Positions 18,302 through 28,161 are shown, counted from the first letter of the stretch. The stretch: DNA of 64,000 nucleotides from an uncultured Alphaproteobacteria bacterium (GCA_937934135.1 CALHAW010000009.1:50184-114183), one strand, 5' to 3'. Made by a program: numbers and translations. Notes: generated from the sequence alone by a model not told the origin.

Positions 18302-20238
18302 TCCTCATTAAAAAACCCATAAAGTTTTTCTGCTACCGCTTGGGATATGCCGTCTACTTGCATTAAATCCTTGATCCCCGCATCAGCGACGCCCTTGGCG
18401 GAACCAAAATGAAGCAATAATGCTTTCTTCCGCTTCGCGCCAATTCCCACAATTTCATCCAGTGGAGATTTTTTCATATCATTCTTACGCCGCGTGCGAT
18501 GCGCATTAATCGCAAAACGATGCACTTCATCGCGTATCCGTTGCAAATAATGAAGTGTTGGGTCAGTCACAGGTAATTGAAAAGACGGCTTCCCGCGTAT
18601 AAAAAATTCTTCCCGCCCTGCATTGCGGTCTTCCCCCTTGGCAATCGCCACTACGCAAAGATCATCCAGAACACCAATCTCCTCCAGCGTTTCTGCCACT
18701 GCGCTTAATTGCCCTTTTCCGCCATCAATCAATAAGATATCCGGCCAGTCATCACTGTCTTTATCAATATCTTCTTTCAACGCACGGCCAAAACGCCGCG
18801 TCATCACTTCGCGCATCATGCCAAAATCATCCCCCGCGATGGAATCTTTAATATTAAATTTCCGATAGGCATTTTTCTGAAACCCTTCTGGCCCCGCCAC
18901 AATCATCGCGCCCACCATGTTGGTGCCTGATATGTGGGAATTATCATATACTTCAATTCGTTTGGGTGGCTCATCCAGCCCAAATAAATTGGCAACCGCT
19001 TTTAAATGCTGTGTCTCACTGGCGCGCTCTGCAATGTGGCGCTTCAATGAATCCACTGCGTTGCGCATAACAAATTCAATCAAATTCACCCGCTTACCCC
19101 GTTGTGGGACATCAATGTTTACTTTCCCACGATCACGCCGCGTCGCCAACGCCTCCGCCAATAATCCCTTTTCACTCGGCCTATGGCTCACCAAAATCGT
19201 AGATGGGACCGGCTTGTTCTCATAAAATTGTGCCATAAAATTGGATAAGATATTTTCGGCACTCTCTTCTACCGCATGACGGGGAAAATAAGACCTGTTT
19301 CCAAAATTCTGTCCGCCGCGGAAGAAAAAAACCTGAACACAAGACCGCCCTTCCGTCTGCGCCAACGCAATGACATCTACATCCCCTAGCCCCTCCAGAT
19401 TAATATCTTGCTTCACATCAATCTGTGACAGAGTTTTGATTTTATCGCGGTACTCCGCCGCTTCTTCATAATTTTCTTGCGCCGCCGCCGCCTGCATCTG
19501 TTCGACAAAGGCTTGCTGCACGGCACGGCTTTCGCCTGTTAAAAATTTCTGTGCCTGATCAATCTGCATCGCATATTCTTCGCCCGTTACTTTTCCCACG
19601 CACGGCGCAGTGCATCGCTTAATATGATACTGCAAACACGGGCGGTCCCGGTTGGCAAAAACACTATCGCTACAATTTCGCAATTTAAAAATACGCTGCA
19701 AAATTTCAATCGTGCGGTTTACCGCCCCCGCCGATGCAAACGGACCAAAATATTCACCCTTTTGTTTGCGGGCGCCGCGATGTTTTTTAATCTGCGGAAA
19801 ATCATGATCATGCGTCAACAAGATATAGGGGAAAGACTTATCATCGCGCAGCAAAATATTATAACGCGGCTTTAATTTCTTAATCAGATTGGATTCTAAC
19901 AATAACGCTTCAACTTCGGTGTGCGTATGCACAAACTCCATCGTCACCGTCTGCGCCACCATCCGTTTCAGGCGCATCGGCAATTTATCAACATGAGTAT
20001 AGCTCACCACCCGTTTTTTCAACGCCTTGGCCTTCCCCACATACAACACATCCCCCTTTTCAGAGACCATGCGATACACCCCCGGCGTTGCCGGTAACTG
20101 TGCCACATAATCCCGTATAACCTGCGCCCCCTTTTCCAAAAGGCTCAAAGCTGTTATCGGCGATGATAAAGGAGCCGTTAAATCGATATTTTTATCTTTT
20201 TTATCCATTATTTGTGAATGTAAGGCACATTCCCGCAT
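18298..20238 (-). CDS. uvrC: Excinuclease ABC subunit C
   Basis: LPATPGVYRMVSEKGDVLYVGKAKALKKRV (GIY-YIG), UvrB-binding region, EVYDNSHISGTNMVGAMIV, C-terminal HhH. Start may be the Met at 20208. Confidence 0.97.
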   Translation of the reverse strand: MRECALHSQIMDKKDKNIDLTAPLSSPITALSLLEKGAQVIRDYVAQLPATPGVYRMVSEKGDVLYVGKAKALKKRVVSYTHVDKLPMRLKRMVAQTVTMEFVHTHTEVEALLLESNLIKKLKPRYNILLRDDKSFPYILLTHDHDFPQIKKHRGARKQKGEYFGPFASAGAVNRTIEILQRIFKLRNCSDSVFANRDRPCLQYHIKRCTAPCVGKVTGEEYAMQIDQAQKFLTGESRAVQQAFVEQMQAAAAQENYEEAAEYRDKIKTLSQIDVKQDINLEGLGDVDVIALAQTEGRSCVQVFFFRGGQNFGNRSYFPRHAVEESAENILSNFMAQFYENKPVPSTILVSHRPSEKGLLAEALATRRDRGKVNIDVPQRGKRVNLIEFVMRNAVDSLKRHIAERASETQHLKAVANLFGLDEPPKRIEVYDNSHISGTNMVGAMIVAGPEGFQKNAYRKFNIKDSIAGDDFGMMREVMTRRFGRALKEDIDKDSDDWPDILLIDGGKGQLSAVAETLEEIGVLDDLCVVAIAKGEDRNAGREEFFIRGKPSFQLPVTDPTLHYLQRIRDEVHRFAINAHRTRRKNDMKKSPLDEIVGIGAKRKKALLLHFGSAKGVADAGIKDLMQVDGISQAVAEKLYGFFNED

Positions 20239-20389
20239 TTCTCAACTTGCATCATGCCCAAGCCTATGATTAATAAGTATCTAAATAAGGTTTTCGCTTT
20301 TATTTTTGGCTAAACACAATAAGCAAAGCGTATATTTCATACGCGAACGCAGACGTAACGACGCCAACAATCAAATGGAAATCCTTATT

Positions 20390-20474
20390 GCGGCTGTGGC
20401 GGAATGGTAGACGCTGCAGACTTAAAATCTGTTGTCCTTTGGGCGTGGGGGTTCAAGTCCCCCCAGCCGCACCA
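20390..20474 (+). tRNA. tRNA-Leu (anticodon UAA)
   Basis: Acceptor GCGGCTG/CAGCCGC with encoded ACCA; anticodon loop CTTAAAA; T-arm GGGGGTTCAAGTCCCCC; long variable arm as expected for a class II tRNA. Confidence 0.96.
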
Positions 20475-20504
20475 CTTACCTTTTTACGCATAAATTCATA
20501 ATGT

Positions 20505-20535
20505 GACCGTCCTTAACAAAAGGCGGTGTTTTTTT
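20505..20535 (+). terminator. Rho-independent terminator after tRNA-Leu
   Basis: ACCG-T-CCTT AACAA AAGG-CGGT followed by a T-rich tract. Confidence 0.7.
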
Positions 20536-20549
20536 ATGCTCTATAGTGT

Positions 20550-20586
20550 CTGGGGGAGTAATGCCTGAGAGAGTAATACCCCCCAG
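20550..20586. promoter_or_regulatory. Inverted-repeat element upstream of the PiT-like transporter
   Basis: CTGGGGG (20550-20556) and CCCCCAG (20580-20586) flank a segment that contains two spaced GAGTAAT repeats. Confidence 0.4.
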
Positions 20587-20682
20587 TTGTAGCGCTAAAT
20601 TAATTTATTTCAAGACTGTTTTTTTACTTTTCCTCCTGCTAACGAGGGGCATGTTATTTACAGTTTAAAAGGGAATATTTTA

Positions 20683-21645
20683 ATGGACATCCATACGCTT
20701 TACGCTTTTATCGGCTTTATGTTGGCGGCTTACGCCGTGATTGGTAATGATTCAGTTCAAACATTGGGAACATTTATTGCGTCCAATATTCGGGTTTTTA
20801 AATGGTATTGGCTCTGGCTCGCGGCCAGTGCCGTTCTCGCCTTCACGCTTATTTATGGATGGCATGTTAATGACGGTGATATTTCCTATGGCCGACTGGC
20901 CAGAATCCCGCCTGTACAGATTGAATGGTATCACGCTGCTGCGCCTGCGGTGCTTGTCATTTTGACGCGTATTGGTATTCCCGTTTCCACAACGTTTTTG
21001 GTGCTATCTGTTTTTGCCTCAACGGTCGTGCTTGAAAAAATGCTGATGAAGTCGGTTGTTGGATATGGATTATCCGCTATCGTGGCGTATGTTCTTTGGA
21101 TTGTTTTATCCAAATTCATTAATGAAAAATTCAACACTGTTAAAAAAGGAACACGAAAATATTGGCGTACGGCACAATGGCTTTCGACGGGTTTCCTTTG
21201 GTTTTCTTGGCTTTCTCATGATATGGCGAACATTGCGGTATTTTTACCGCGGGAACTTCCCTTTGATATTTTACTGGGCGCTGTTGGTGTCCTCATCGCG
21301 TGGCTTGGGGTTATTTTCTACTCCCATGGCGGTAAAATTCAAAAAATTGTATTAGAAAAAACCGGCTCACGCTTTATGCGCTCCGCCACAATTATTGATT
21401 TAATCTACGCCTGCATTCTTTGGTACTTCAAAGAATTAAATGATATCCCTATGTCTACAACATGGGTTTTTGTTGGGTTGCTTACGGGACGTGAACTTGC
21501 GATTGCAACCGCGCATCGTGCCAATTATAAATTCGGTTATGTCTTCCCACTTGTTGGAAAAGACTTTGGTAAAATGATGATCGGCTTGCTGGTTTCTGTT
21601 GCCATGGTTTTGACCATTCACTACATCATTAACCCAACGCAATAA
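20683..21645 (+). CDS. PiT-family (inorganic phosphate) transporter-like membrane protein, short form
   Basis: GNDSVQTLGTF near the N-terminus, PVSTTFLVLS, SHDMANIAVFLPREL, IPMSTTWVFVGLLTGREL; ~320 aa. Confidence 0.7.
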   Translation: MDIHTLYAFIGFMLAAYAVIGNDSVQTLGTFIASNIRVFKWYWLWLAASAVLAFTLIYGWHVNDGDISYGRLARIPPVQIEWYHAAAPAVLVILTRIGIPVSTTFLVLSVFASTVVLEKMLMKSVVGYGLSAIVAYVLWIVLSKFINEKFNTVKKGTRKYWRTAQWLSTGFLWFSWLSHDMANIAVFLPRELPFDILLGAVGVLIAWLGVIFYSHGGKIQKIVLEKTGSRFMRSATIIDLIYACILWYFKELNDIPMSTTWVFVGLLTGRELAIATAHRANYKFGYVFPLVGKDFGKMMIGLLVSVAMVLTIHYIINPTQ

Positions 21646-21660
21646 CAGGAAATAATAACA

Positions 21661-23076
21661 ATGCTTGTTTCGAAATTTTCAAAAGCTCTTTTGACGACCA
21701 CCGCGCTTTTATGTGTGATGACCTCCCCTGCATTGGCGGATGCCAAAGACGATAAAATCGCCGCGATGGAAGCACAAATGAAAATCATGATGGAAGAAAT
21801 CCAAACCATGAAGGCCGAACGCGCCGCCGAAAAAGCCGAAGCCAAAGCGCAACAAACTGCATTACATGCAAAAGTTAACGCCATTGAAGTGAAAACCGAT
21901 GCCGCCGTCGCCAATATTGCACCCGCCGCAGGAATAAATGGTAATGGGGCAAACAACAATGACGTAAAAATTACCATGAAAGGCGGTACGCCCAAATTTG
22001 AAAAAGGGCATTTTTCATGGCAACCTACAGGGCGTATTCACCTTGATGCTGGTCAGATTGATGATGATAAGGTTGATAATCCAAACAGCACAGAATTTCG
22101 CCGCGCGCGCCTTGGCATGAAGGGAAGTTTTGCAAAAGATTTTAACTATAAATTGGAAGTTGATTTTGCCGGAAATAGAACCAGCATAAATGATTCATAC
22201 CTTAATTATTCTGGTGTCAAAAATACCAACATTACGATTGGTGGCTTTAAACCTTCTTACAGCTTAGAAGAAGCCATCAGTTCCAATGATCTCACTTTTA
22301 TTGAACGCTCTGCACCTGTTGATTCCTTCACCAGCGGACGTAAACTTGGTGCTGGATTTAAAACATATAATAAAAACTGGACTGCGGCAGCTGGCATTTT
22401 TGGCGGTAATATCGGCACACAAAGCAGCGATGACGAAGAATGGGCCATTGCAGGCCGCGTGACGGGAGCACCCATCAATGATGGCGCAAAACTCATTCAC
22501 CTTGGGGCTTCTGCCGCCTATCGTGAACCAGATCAGGCCAATGACCGTTTTGATTTTGATGCCCGCGCGGAAAACCGCCTGCAAACCAGTGACTCTGTTT
22601 CAATCGTCCTCAATGATGCCGAAGATGCACAAGTTTATGCCCTTGAAGGCGCCGCAGGGGTCGGCCCACTTTCCATTCAAGGGGAATATGTCCGCGCCGA
22701 AGTCAATAATCGTGGCGGCCAAGATCCCAGCTTTGATGGCTATTACGGGCAGCTTGCCTATACGCTTACAGGCGAAAGCCGTGCGTATAAAACATCTAAA
22801 GGCGCTTTTGGCGGTATTAAGCCAAATAATCCCTTTGACCCCGCCAATGGCGATTGGGGCGCGTTTGAAATGGCCGCACGTTATTCCACGCTTGATTTAA
22901 ATGATAGCGGCTTAAATGGTGGGGAACTTGATACCGTCACCCTTGGTGCAAACTGGTACCTCAATAACCACATCCGCTTTATGGGGAATGTGATCTTTGT
23001 TGATACAGATGAAAACGCCGTCGTCGCCGACGATGACCCAACCATCTTCATCACCCGATCACAGATTAATTTTTAG
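21661..23076 (+). CDS. OprP/OprO-like outer-membrane porin with N-terminal coiled coil
   Basis: Signal peptide, coiled coil (DDKIAAMEAQMKIMMEEIQTMKAER), FEKGHFSWQPTGRIHLDAG, RRARLGMKGSFAKDFNYKLEVDFAGN, C-terminal FITRSQINF. Confidence 0.88.
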   Translation: MLVSKFSKALLTTTALLCVMTSPALADAKDDKIAAMEAQMKIMMEEIQTMKAERAAEKAEAKAQQTALHAKVNAIEVKTDAAVANIAPAAGINGNGANNNDVKITMKGGTPKFEKGHFSWQPTGRIHLDAGQIDDDKVDNPNSTEFRRARLGMKGSFAKDFNYKLEVDFAGNRTSINDSYLNYSGVKNTNITIGGFKPSYSLEEAISSNDLTFIERSAPVDSFTSGRKLGAGFKTYNKNWTAAAGIFGGNIGTQSSDDEEWAIAGRVTGAPINDGAKLIHLGASAAYREPDQANDRFDFDARAENRLQTSDSVSIVLNDAEDAQVYALEGAAGVGPLSIQGEYVRAEVNNRGGQDPSFDGYYGQLAYTLTGESRAYKTSKGAFGGIKPNNPFDPANGDWGAFEMAARYSTLDLNDSGLNGGELDTVTLGANWYLNNHIRFMGNVIFVDTDENAVVADDDPTIFITRSQINF

Positions 23077-23112
23077 AAAGAAAATTCATTGTAATGCGTG
23101 AAAGCGTTCGTC

Positions 23113-23571
23113 TTATTTCATAAATTGTTGAAGACGATTTGCGCGCTGCTTTACCTTACGCACAAACTCTTTTCGCTTAGGGTACGGTGTTTTAGAAAAT
23201 GAAAGCGTATTCTTTGGGTCCTCAATAATGGTCTCACCAATAGCTCTAGAAGCCGCCTTAACAGCAAAATCACCCATTATACCCGCAGAAGAAACAGCAA
23301 TTAAAGCAGGAATAATCCTGTAATCTTCAGAAACATGATTAAGCAATGGTTTGAATGCCCCATGATTTAATAACGATGACGTGACCCCCGCCATCATTGT
23401 CACGGCACCAAAACGTACAATGGTAGATGTCACAAAAAAGGGAATATTATCATCAATATAATCTTGCTTAGAACGATACCCCCACGTAACTGTTGTCCAT
23501 GCTTTTTTTAATGGTTGCGCTTTTTTGAGAGCAGCTTGAGTGAAGTCTTTTAATAACGCATTCTTAAACAT
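23113..23571 (-). CDS. Hypothetical protein, 152 aa, with probable hydrophobic segments
   Basis: Complete ORF with a -35-like TTGACG upstream; no family recognised. Confidence 0.5.
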   Translation of the reverse strand: MFKNALLKDFTQAALKKAQPLKKAWTTVTWGYRSKQDYIDDNIPFFVTSTIVRFGAVTMMAGVTSSLLNHGAFKPLLNHVSEDYRIIPALIAVSSAGIMGDFAVKAASRAIGETIIEDPKNTLSFSKTPYPKRKEFVRKVKQRANRLQQFMK

Positions 23572-23610
23572 AATTTATTAGTAAAAATTATCACTAATAC
23601 GTCAATAAAT

Positions 23611-24384
23611 TTAAGCAATAACCGGGTTTTCTTCCCCAAGGGACTTGACCAAATCTACCACCTCTTGTGTTGACGCGTTCATCGCCGCCTCATCAATACC
23701 GCGCAACACCAAACAGGTGCCAAAACGGCCATTTTTATATTGCGGATATGATCCAATGGCAATATCAGGATAGCGTAATTGAATTTCTGCCAGACCATCC
23801 GCCACATGGCTTTCCGCCAAATCCGCCGTTACGGATTTAGCCACCATTGGTTTTCCACCCTGTAACGTTGGTGCAACCGCGTCAAACATGCTCTGCATAA
23901 TACGCGGCACGCCTGCGAAAATATAAACATTTTCAATGTTAATGCCGGGCGCACCACTGACGGGATTATCTACCAATTTTGCGCCTTTGGGGATCATCGC
24001 CATCTTCTTACGGCTCTCCGTGATTTCACTCTCATCTTTATAATAACTCAATAACGCCGCATAAGCCGTCGCACTCAGCTCCAATTCCATACCAAAGGCC
24101 TCTGCAATGCTTTCCGTTGTGATATCGTCATGGGTGGGACCAATACCGCCCGTGGTGAACACATAATCATGTCCGCCATTATCCGTATCCCGTAATTCAC
24201 TCACCGTATCAATTATCTTTTGCTTATCATCAGAGATCACACGGACTTCTTTTAGGCGTACGCCCTGCATATTCAATTTTTCCGCAATATAGGCGGTATT
24301 CTTATCCTGTGTCCGCCCTGAAAGGATCTCATCCCCAATAATAATAAGGGCCGCCGTATAAATTTTTTCTTTTGTCATGCTCAT
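23611..24384 (-). CDS. CinA N-terminal/molybdopterin-binding domain protein (start revised)
   Basis: AALIIIGDEILSGRTQDKNTAYIAEKLNMQGVRLKEVRVISDD, VFTTGGIGPTHDDITTESIAEAF. Confidence 0.92.
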   Translation of the reverse strand: MSMTKEKIYTAALIIIGDEILSGRTQDKNTAYIAEKLNMQGVRLKEVRVISDDKQKIIDTVSELRDTDNGGHDYVFTTGGIGPTHDDITTESIAEAFGMELELSATAYAALLSYYKDESEITESRKKMAMIPKGAKLVDNPVSGAPGINIENVYIFAGVPRIMQSMFDAVAPTLQGGKPMVAKSVTADLAESHVADGLAEIQLRYPDIAIGSYPQYKNGRFGTCLVLRGIDEAAMNASTQEVVDLVKSLGEENPVIA

Positions 24385-24407
24385 GCCTCCTCTATAAGAT
24401 AAATTCC

Positions 24408-25229
24408 ATGATGACTCAAGCACAGAACAAATTTACAACCGCCGGAATTGAACTCCACAGCGAAGCCGATTTTGAAGGCATGCGCAAAGCAGGGCAGTTG
24501 GCCGCCGCAACCCTTGATATGATAACAGATCACGTTGTCCCCGGCGTCACGACAGAGGAGCTGGATCAGCTCTGTAATCGTTACATTACCAAACACGGCG
24601 CTATCCCCGCGCCGCTTAATTATAAAGGCTTTCCAAAATCTATTTGCACCTCAATTAATCACGTGGTCTGCCACGGCATTCCTGAACAAAAATCCCTGCG
24701 CGAAGGCGATATCCTTAACATCGATGTTACCGTTATTTTGGATGGCTGGCACGGTGATACATCCCGCATGTTTTTTGTTGGTGATAAAATCTCTGTCAAA
24801 GCCAAACGTCTATGTGATGTGACCTATGATTGCCTCATGGCAGGCATTGACGTGGTTAAACCCGGCGCACGATTAAGCGCCATTGGCCGCACCATCCAAG
24901 AAATGGCAGAAGCCAATCGTTTTTCTGTGGTCGTTGATTTTTGCGGTCACGGTTTGGGACGTACATTCCACGCGCCGCCATCCGTTGTTCATTATTACCA
25001 ACCGTCGGATGATAATATTATCCTCGAACCTGGTATGTTCTTCACCATTGAACCAATGATTAATGCAGGTAAATACCAAACCAAAATGCTCGCCGATGGG
25101 TGGACCGCCGTTACAAAAGATAAATCGCTTTCTGCGCAGTACGAACATTCCCTCGCCGTGACCGAAGATGGCTTTGAAATCTTTACGCATTCTCCTGCTG
25201 GTTACACAAGGCCTCCTTATAGTGAGTGA
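24408..25229 (+). CDS. map: Type I methionine aminopeptidase (start revised to 24408)
   Basis: KGFPKSICTSINHVVCHGIPEQKSLREGDILNIDVTVILDGWHGDTSRMFFVG; GHGLGRTFHAPPSVVHY; FTIEPMIN. Confidence 0.97.
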   Translation: MMTQAQNKFTTAGIELHSEADFEGMRKAGQLAAATLDMITDHVVPGVTTEELDQLCNRYITKHGAIPAPLNYKGFPKSICTSINHVVCHGIPEQKSLREGDILNIDVTVILDGWHGDTSRMFFVGDKISVKAKRLCDVTYDCLMAGIDVVKPGARLSAIGRTIQEMAEANRFSVVVDFCGHGLGRTFHAPPSVVHYYQPSDDNIILEPGMFFTIEPMINAGKYQTKMLADGWTAVTKDKSLSAQYEHSLAVTEDGFEIFTHSPAGYTRPPYSE

Positions 25230-25911
25230 GCCAGCGCAAAAGAAACCCCATTATTCTGGCCATCGTGATCGCCTGCGGGAACGGTTTTTAAACGCCCCAG
25301 ACAGTCTCCCTGACTATGAACTCCTTGAACTGCTCTTATTCATGGCGATACCACGTAAAGACGTAAAACCCATCGCAAAATTACTCATCGATAAATTTAA
25401 AAACATGAATGGCGTACTGAATGCTTCGCTCAATGATCTACAACGCATTGACGGCATCAGCCATAATTCCGCCATTGCCATTCGCGCCATCCGCGCCGCA
25501 GGGCTGCGTCTTTTGAAACAAGATGTCATCGGCCAACCCGTTTTGACTTCATGGCAACGCCTGGTGGAATATTGTCAGGCATCGATGGCACAGGAAAAAA
25601 ACGAACAATTCCGTATTATCTTCCTCAACAAAAAAAATGAAGTCATGGCCGACGAAGTACAACAAACAGGTACCGTAGATTATACTCCCGCCTATCCGCG
25701 TGAAATCATGAAAAGCGCGCTCGATATCGGCGCAACCGCAATTATTCTGGTGCATAACCACCCCAGCGGCGACCCCACACCATCCGACGCAGACGTGCAA
25801 CTAACAAAACAAATCATCGCCGCCGCCAAACCCTTTGATATCGTAGTACACGACCATTTGATCGTGTCCCGCAACGGCGTGAGCAGCTTTAAGACGCTGG
25901 GCTTGATGTAG
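25222..25911 (+). CDS. radC: RadC family protein (JAB/MPN domain), likely GTG start
   Basis: HYSGHRDRLRERF, DGISHNSAIAIRAI, ILVHNHPSGDPTPSDADVQLTKQI. GTG at 25222 overlaps the map stop. Confidence 0.93.
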   Translation: MSEPAQKKPHYSGHRDRLRERFLNAPDSLPDYELLELLLFMAIPRKDVKPIAKLLIDKFKNMNGVLNASLNDLQRIDGISHNSAIAIRAIRAAGLRLLKQDVIGQPVLTSWQRLVEYCQASMAQEKNEQFRIIFLNKKNEVMADEVQQTGTVDYTPAYPREIMKSALDIGATAIILVHNHPSGDPTPSDADVQLTKQIIAAAKPFDIVVHDHLIVSRNGVSSFKTLGLM

Positions 25912-26028
25912 CATGTCTCATCACCATGCATTATGCATAAAGCGGCGCAATCTAATAAGCTTTCTAACTTACGCTATTGCACACATACTTGATAACAACA
26001 AGCATTAGGAATTTAAACCTGCCCATGC

Positions 26029-26290
26029 TATACTCCCCTTAATGTCCGTTCATCTATAACGGCAGGGCTTTATGGGATACATCGTAAAGCAACGCATGGC
26101 CCCCCTTTATGTTTTGGGGAAACGAACTAGGCAACCCTCATGTTACGGTAAATAATCCACACACCTCCCCCCCACCCCCTCTCGTGACAAACAAACTGAG
26201 TAGCCTTGGCTTTTCCCAATCAAAACAAGCGCTTAAAAACCCTTGGATTCATCCATGCCGGGTGCTAAACATAAATCGAAATTAAGTAAC
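26029..26290 (+). ncRNA. Candidate structured RNA or long 5' leader upstream of purB
   Basis: TATACT -10-like box at 26029-26034 followed by three successive hairpins: CCGTT/AACGG (26046-26062), GCTTTATG/CGTAAAGC (26067-26090), CCCC/GGGG (26102-26119). No ORF covers the region from 25912 to the purB start except antisense ones. Confidence 0.35.
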
Positions 26291-26315
26291 GCCCTAAAAA
26301 AAAGGCTCGCAAAAA

Positions 26316-27623
26316 ATGATCCCACGTTATACCCGTAAAGAAATGGCAGATATTTTTGAACCGGAAAACCGCTTCAAAATTTGGCTGGAAATTGAAACAC
26401 TCGCTTGTGAAAAAATGGCACAGCTCGGCACTATTCCAGAGGCCTGCCCCAAAGCCCTTCGGGAAAAAGGCGGTTTTGACGTGGCCCGCATTGATGAGAT
26501 TGAGGCCGAAGTCAAACATGACGTTATCGCCTTCCTCACCAGCGTGGCGGAACATATTGATGATCCCGAAGCCTCCCGTTACGTTCATCAGGGCATGACC
26601 AGCTCTGACGTGGTGGATACTTGTTTCGCCGTGCAACTGACACAGGCGGCAGATATTTTACTCAGTGATTTAGACCGCATATTGGCGGCCTTGAAGAAAC
26701 GCGCCCTTGAACATAAAGATACGCTCTGCATTGGTCGTTCGCACGGTATTCATGGGGAGCCAACAACCTTTGGTCTTAAGCTTGCTGGTCATTACGCCGC
26801 TTTTGCCCGCGCCAAAAAACGGCTCGAAGCCGCGCGCGAAGAAATCGCCGTTTGCACTATTTCTGGCGCTGTCGGCACTTATGCCACCGTCGCCCCCGAA
26901 GTCGAAGCCTACGTCGCAGAGAATTTAGGTCTGCGCCCTGAAACCGTTGCCACGCAGGTAATCCCCCGTGATCGCCACGCGACTTTCTTTTGTACGCTCG
27001 GCGTAATCGCCAGCTCGATCGAGAATTTCGCCGTTGAAATCCGTCACCTCCAACGCACCGAAGTCCGCGAAGCAGAGGAGTTCTTCTCCAAAGGGCAAAA
27101 AGGCTCATCCGCTATGCCGCATAAACGCAATCCAATTTTGAGCGAGAATTTAACAGGCCTTGCCCGCCTCGTCCGCGCCACCGTAACGCCCGCGCTTGAA
27201 AATGTTGCCCTATGGCATGAACGGGATATTTCGCATTCTTCCGTTGAACGCAACATTGGGCCTGACGCCACCGTCACGCTTGATTTTGCGCTAAACCGTA
27301 TGGTCGGCCTTGTTGAAAACCTCCTCGTTTATCCGGAAACAATGATTGAAAATTTGGAAAAAATGGGCGGCTTGGTGTTCTCGCAACGCGTACTTCTTGC
27401 TCTTACCCAAAATGGAATTTCCCGCGAAGATGCCTATAGAATCGTGCAACGCAACGCCATGAAAGTCTGGGAAAGCAAGGCGCAAACAACGCTCTTTGAT
27501 GCCCTTTCAAGCGATAAAGACGTGCTGGCGAAACTCAGTGCCGATGACATTAAAGCAATCTTTGATTACAAAGCCTATACAGCGCACGTTGAATCTATTA
27601 TTAATAGAGCGTTAGCCAGTTAA
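26316..27623 (+). CDS. purB: Adenylosuccinate lyase
   Basis: MIPRYTRKEMADIFEPENRFKIWLEIE, MTSSDVVDT, RSHGIHGEPTTFGLKLAGHY, GSSAMPHKRNPILSENLTGLAR. Confidence 0.97.
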   Translation: MIPRYTRKEMADIFEPENRFKIWLEIETLACEKMAQLGTIPEACPKALREKGGFDVARIDEIEAEVKHDVIAFLTSVAEHIDDPEASRYVHQGMTSSDVVDTCFAVQLTQAADILLSDLDRILAALKKRALEHKDTLCIGRSHGIHGEPTTFGLKLAGHYAAFARAKKRLEAAREEIAVCTISGAVGTYATVAPEVEAYVAENLGLRPETVATQVIPRDRHATFFCTLGVIASSIENFAVEIRHLQRTEVREAEEFFSKGQKGSSAMPHKRNPILSENLTGLARLVRATVTPALENVALWHERDISHSSVERNIGPDATVTLDFALNRMVGLVENLLVYPETMIENLEKMGGLVFSQRVLLALTQNGISREDAYRIVQRNAMKVWESKAQTTLFDALSSDKDVLAKLSADDIKAIFDYKAYTAHVESIINRALAS

Positions 27624-27672
27624 AAACACAAAAGATAAAAGACACAAGACAAAACGTCAGAAGGAGCCAGCC

Positions 27673-28161
27673 ATGAAAGGCGATAAAGCAGTCATTAAAT
27701 GTTTAAATAATTCCCTTAAAGGTGAATTAACCGCCATTAACCAATATTTCCTACATGCAAAGATGTTGGAAGATTGGGGCGTAACAAAACTTGCAAAACA
27801 TGAAAAGGCAGAATCCATCGAAGAAATGGTGCATGCGGAAAAAATTATTGACCGTATTTTGCTTCTTGAAGGGCTTCCAAATTTGCAAGACCTTGGGAAA
27901 ATTTACATTGGTCAAAACGTAAAAGAAATTATCGAATGCGACATGAAGCTTGAAACAGCCGGCATCGCAGAATACCGCGAAGGCGTGAAAATTGCGATGG
28001 ACGCCGGTGATTATGTGACCGCTGATTTATTCAAGGCCATCTTAACCGAAGAAGAAGAACATCTTGATCATCAAGAAACACAACTTCAAATGATTAATGA
28101 TATGGGTATCGAAAATTTCATCATGTTAAATTCTAATGGTGAAGGCGGCGCAGAAGGGTAA
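27673..28161 (+). CDS. bfr: Bacterioferritin
   Basis: MKGDKAVIKCLNNSLKGELTAINQYFLHAKMLEDWGVTKLA... HAEKIIDRILLLEGLPNLQ; ferritin-like di-iron Glu/His pattern. Confidence 0.95.
   Translation: MKGDKAVIKCLNNSLKGELTAINQYFLHAKMLEDWGVTKLAKHEKAESIEEMVHAEKIIDRILLLEGLPNLQDLGKIYIGQNVKEIIECDMKLETAGIAEYREGVKIAMDAGDYVTADLFKAILTEEEEHLDHQETQLQMINDMGIENFIMLNSNGEGGAEG

Noticed and set aside
20328-20344. GCGTAT-ATTTC-ATACGC hairpin upstream of tRNA-Leu
   Set aside because: Only 6 bp in A/T-rich sequence with no T tract; insufficient to call a terminator or regulatory element.
25168-25911. radC as part of a defence or mobile island
   Set aside because: Overlaps map and sits between core genes cinA/map and purB; no flanking mobile or defence genes.
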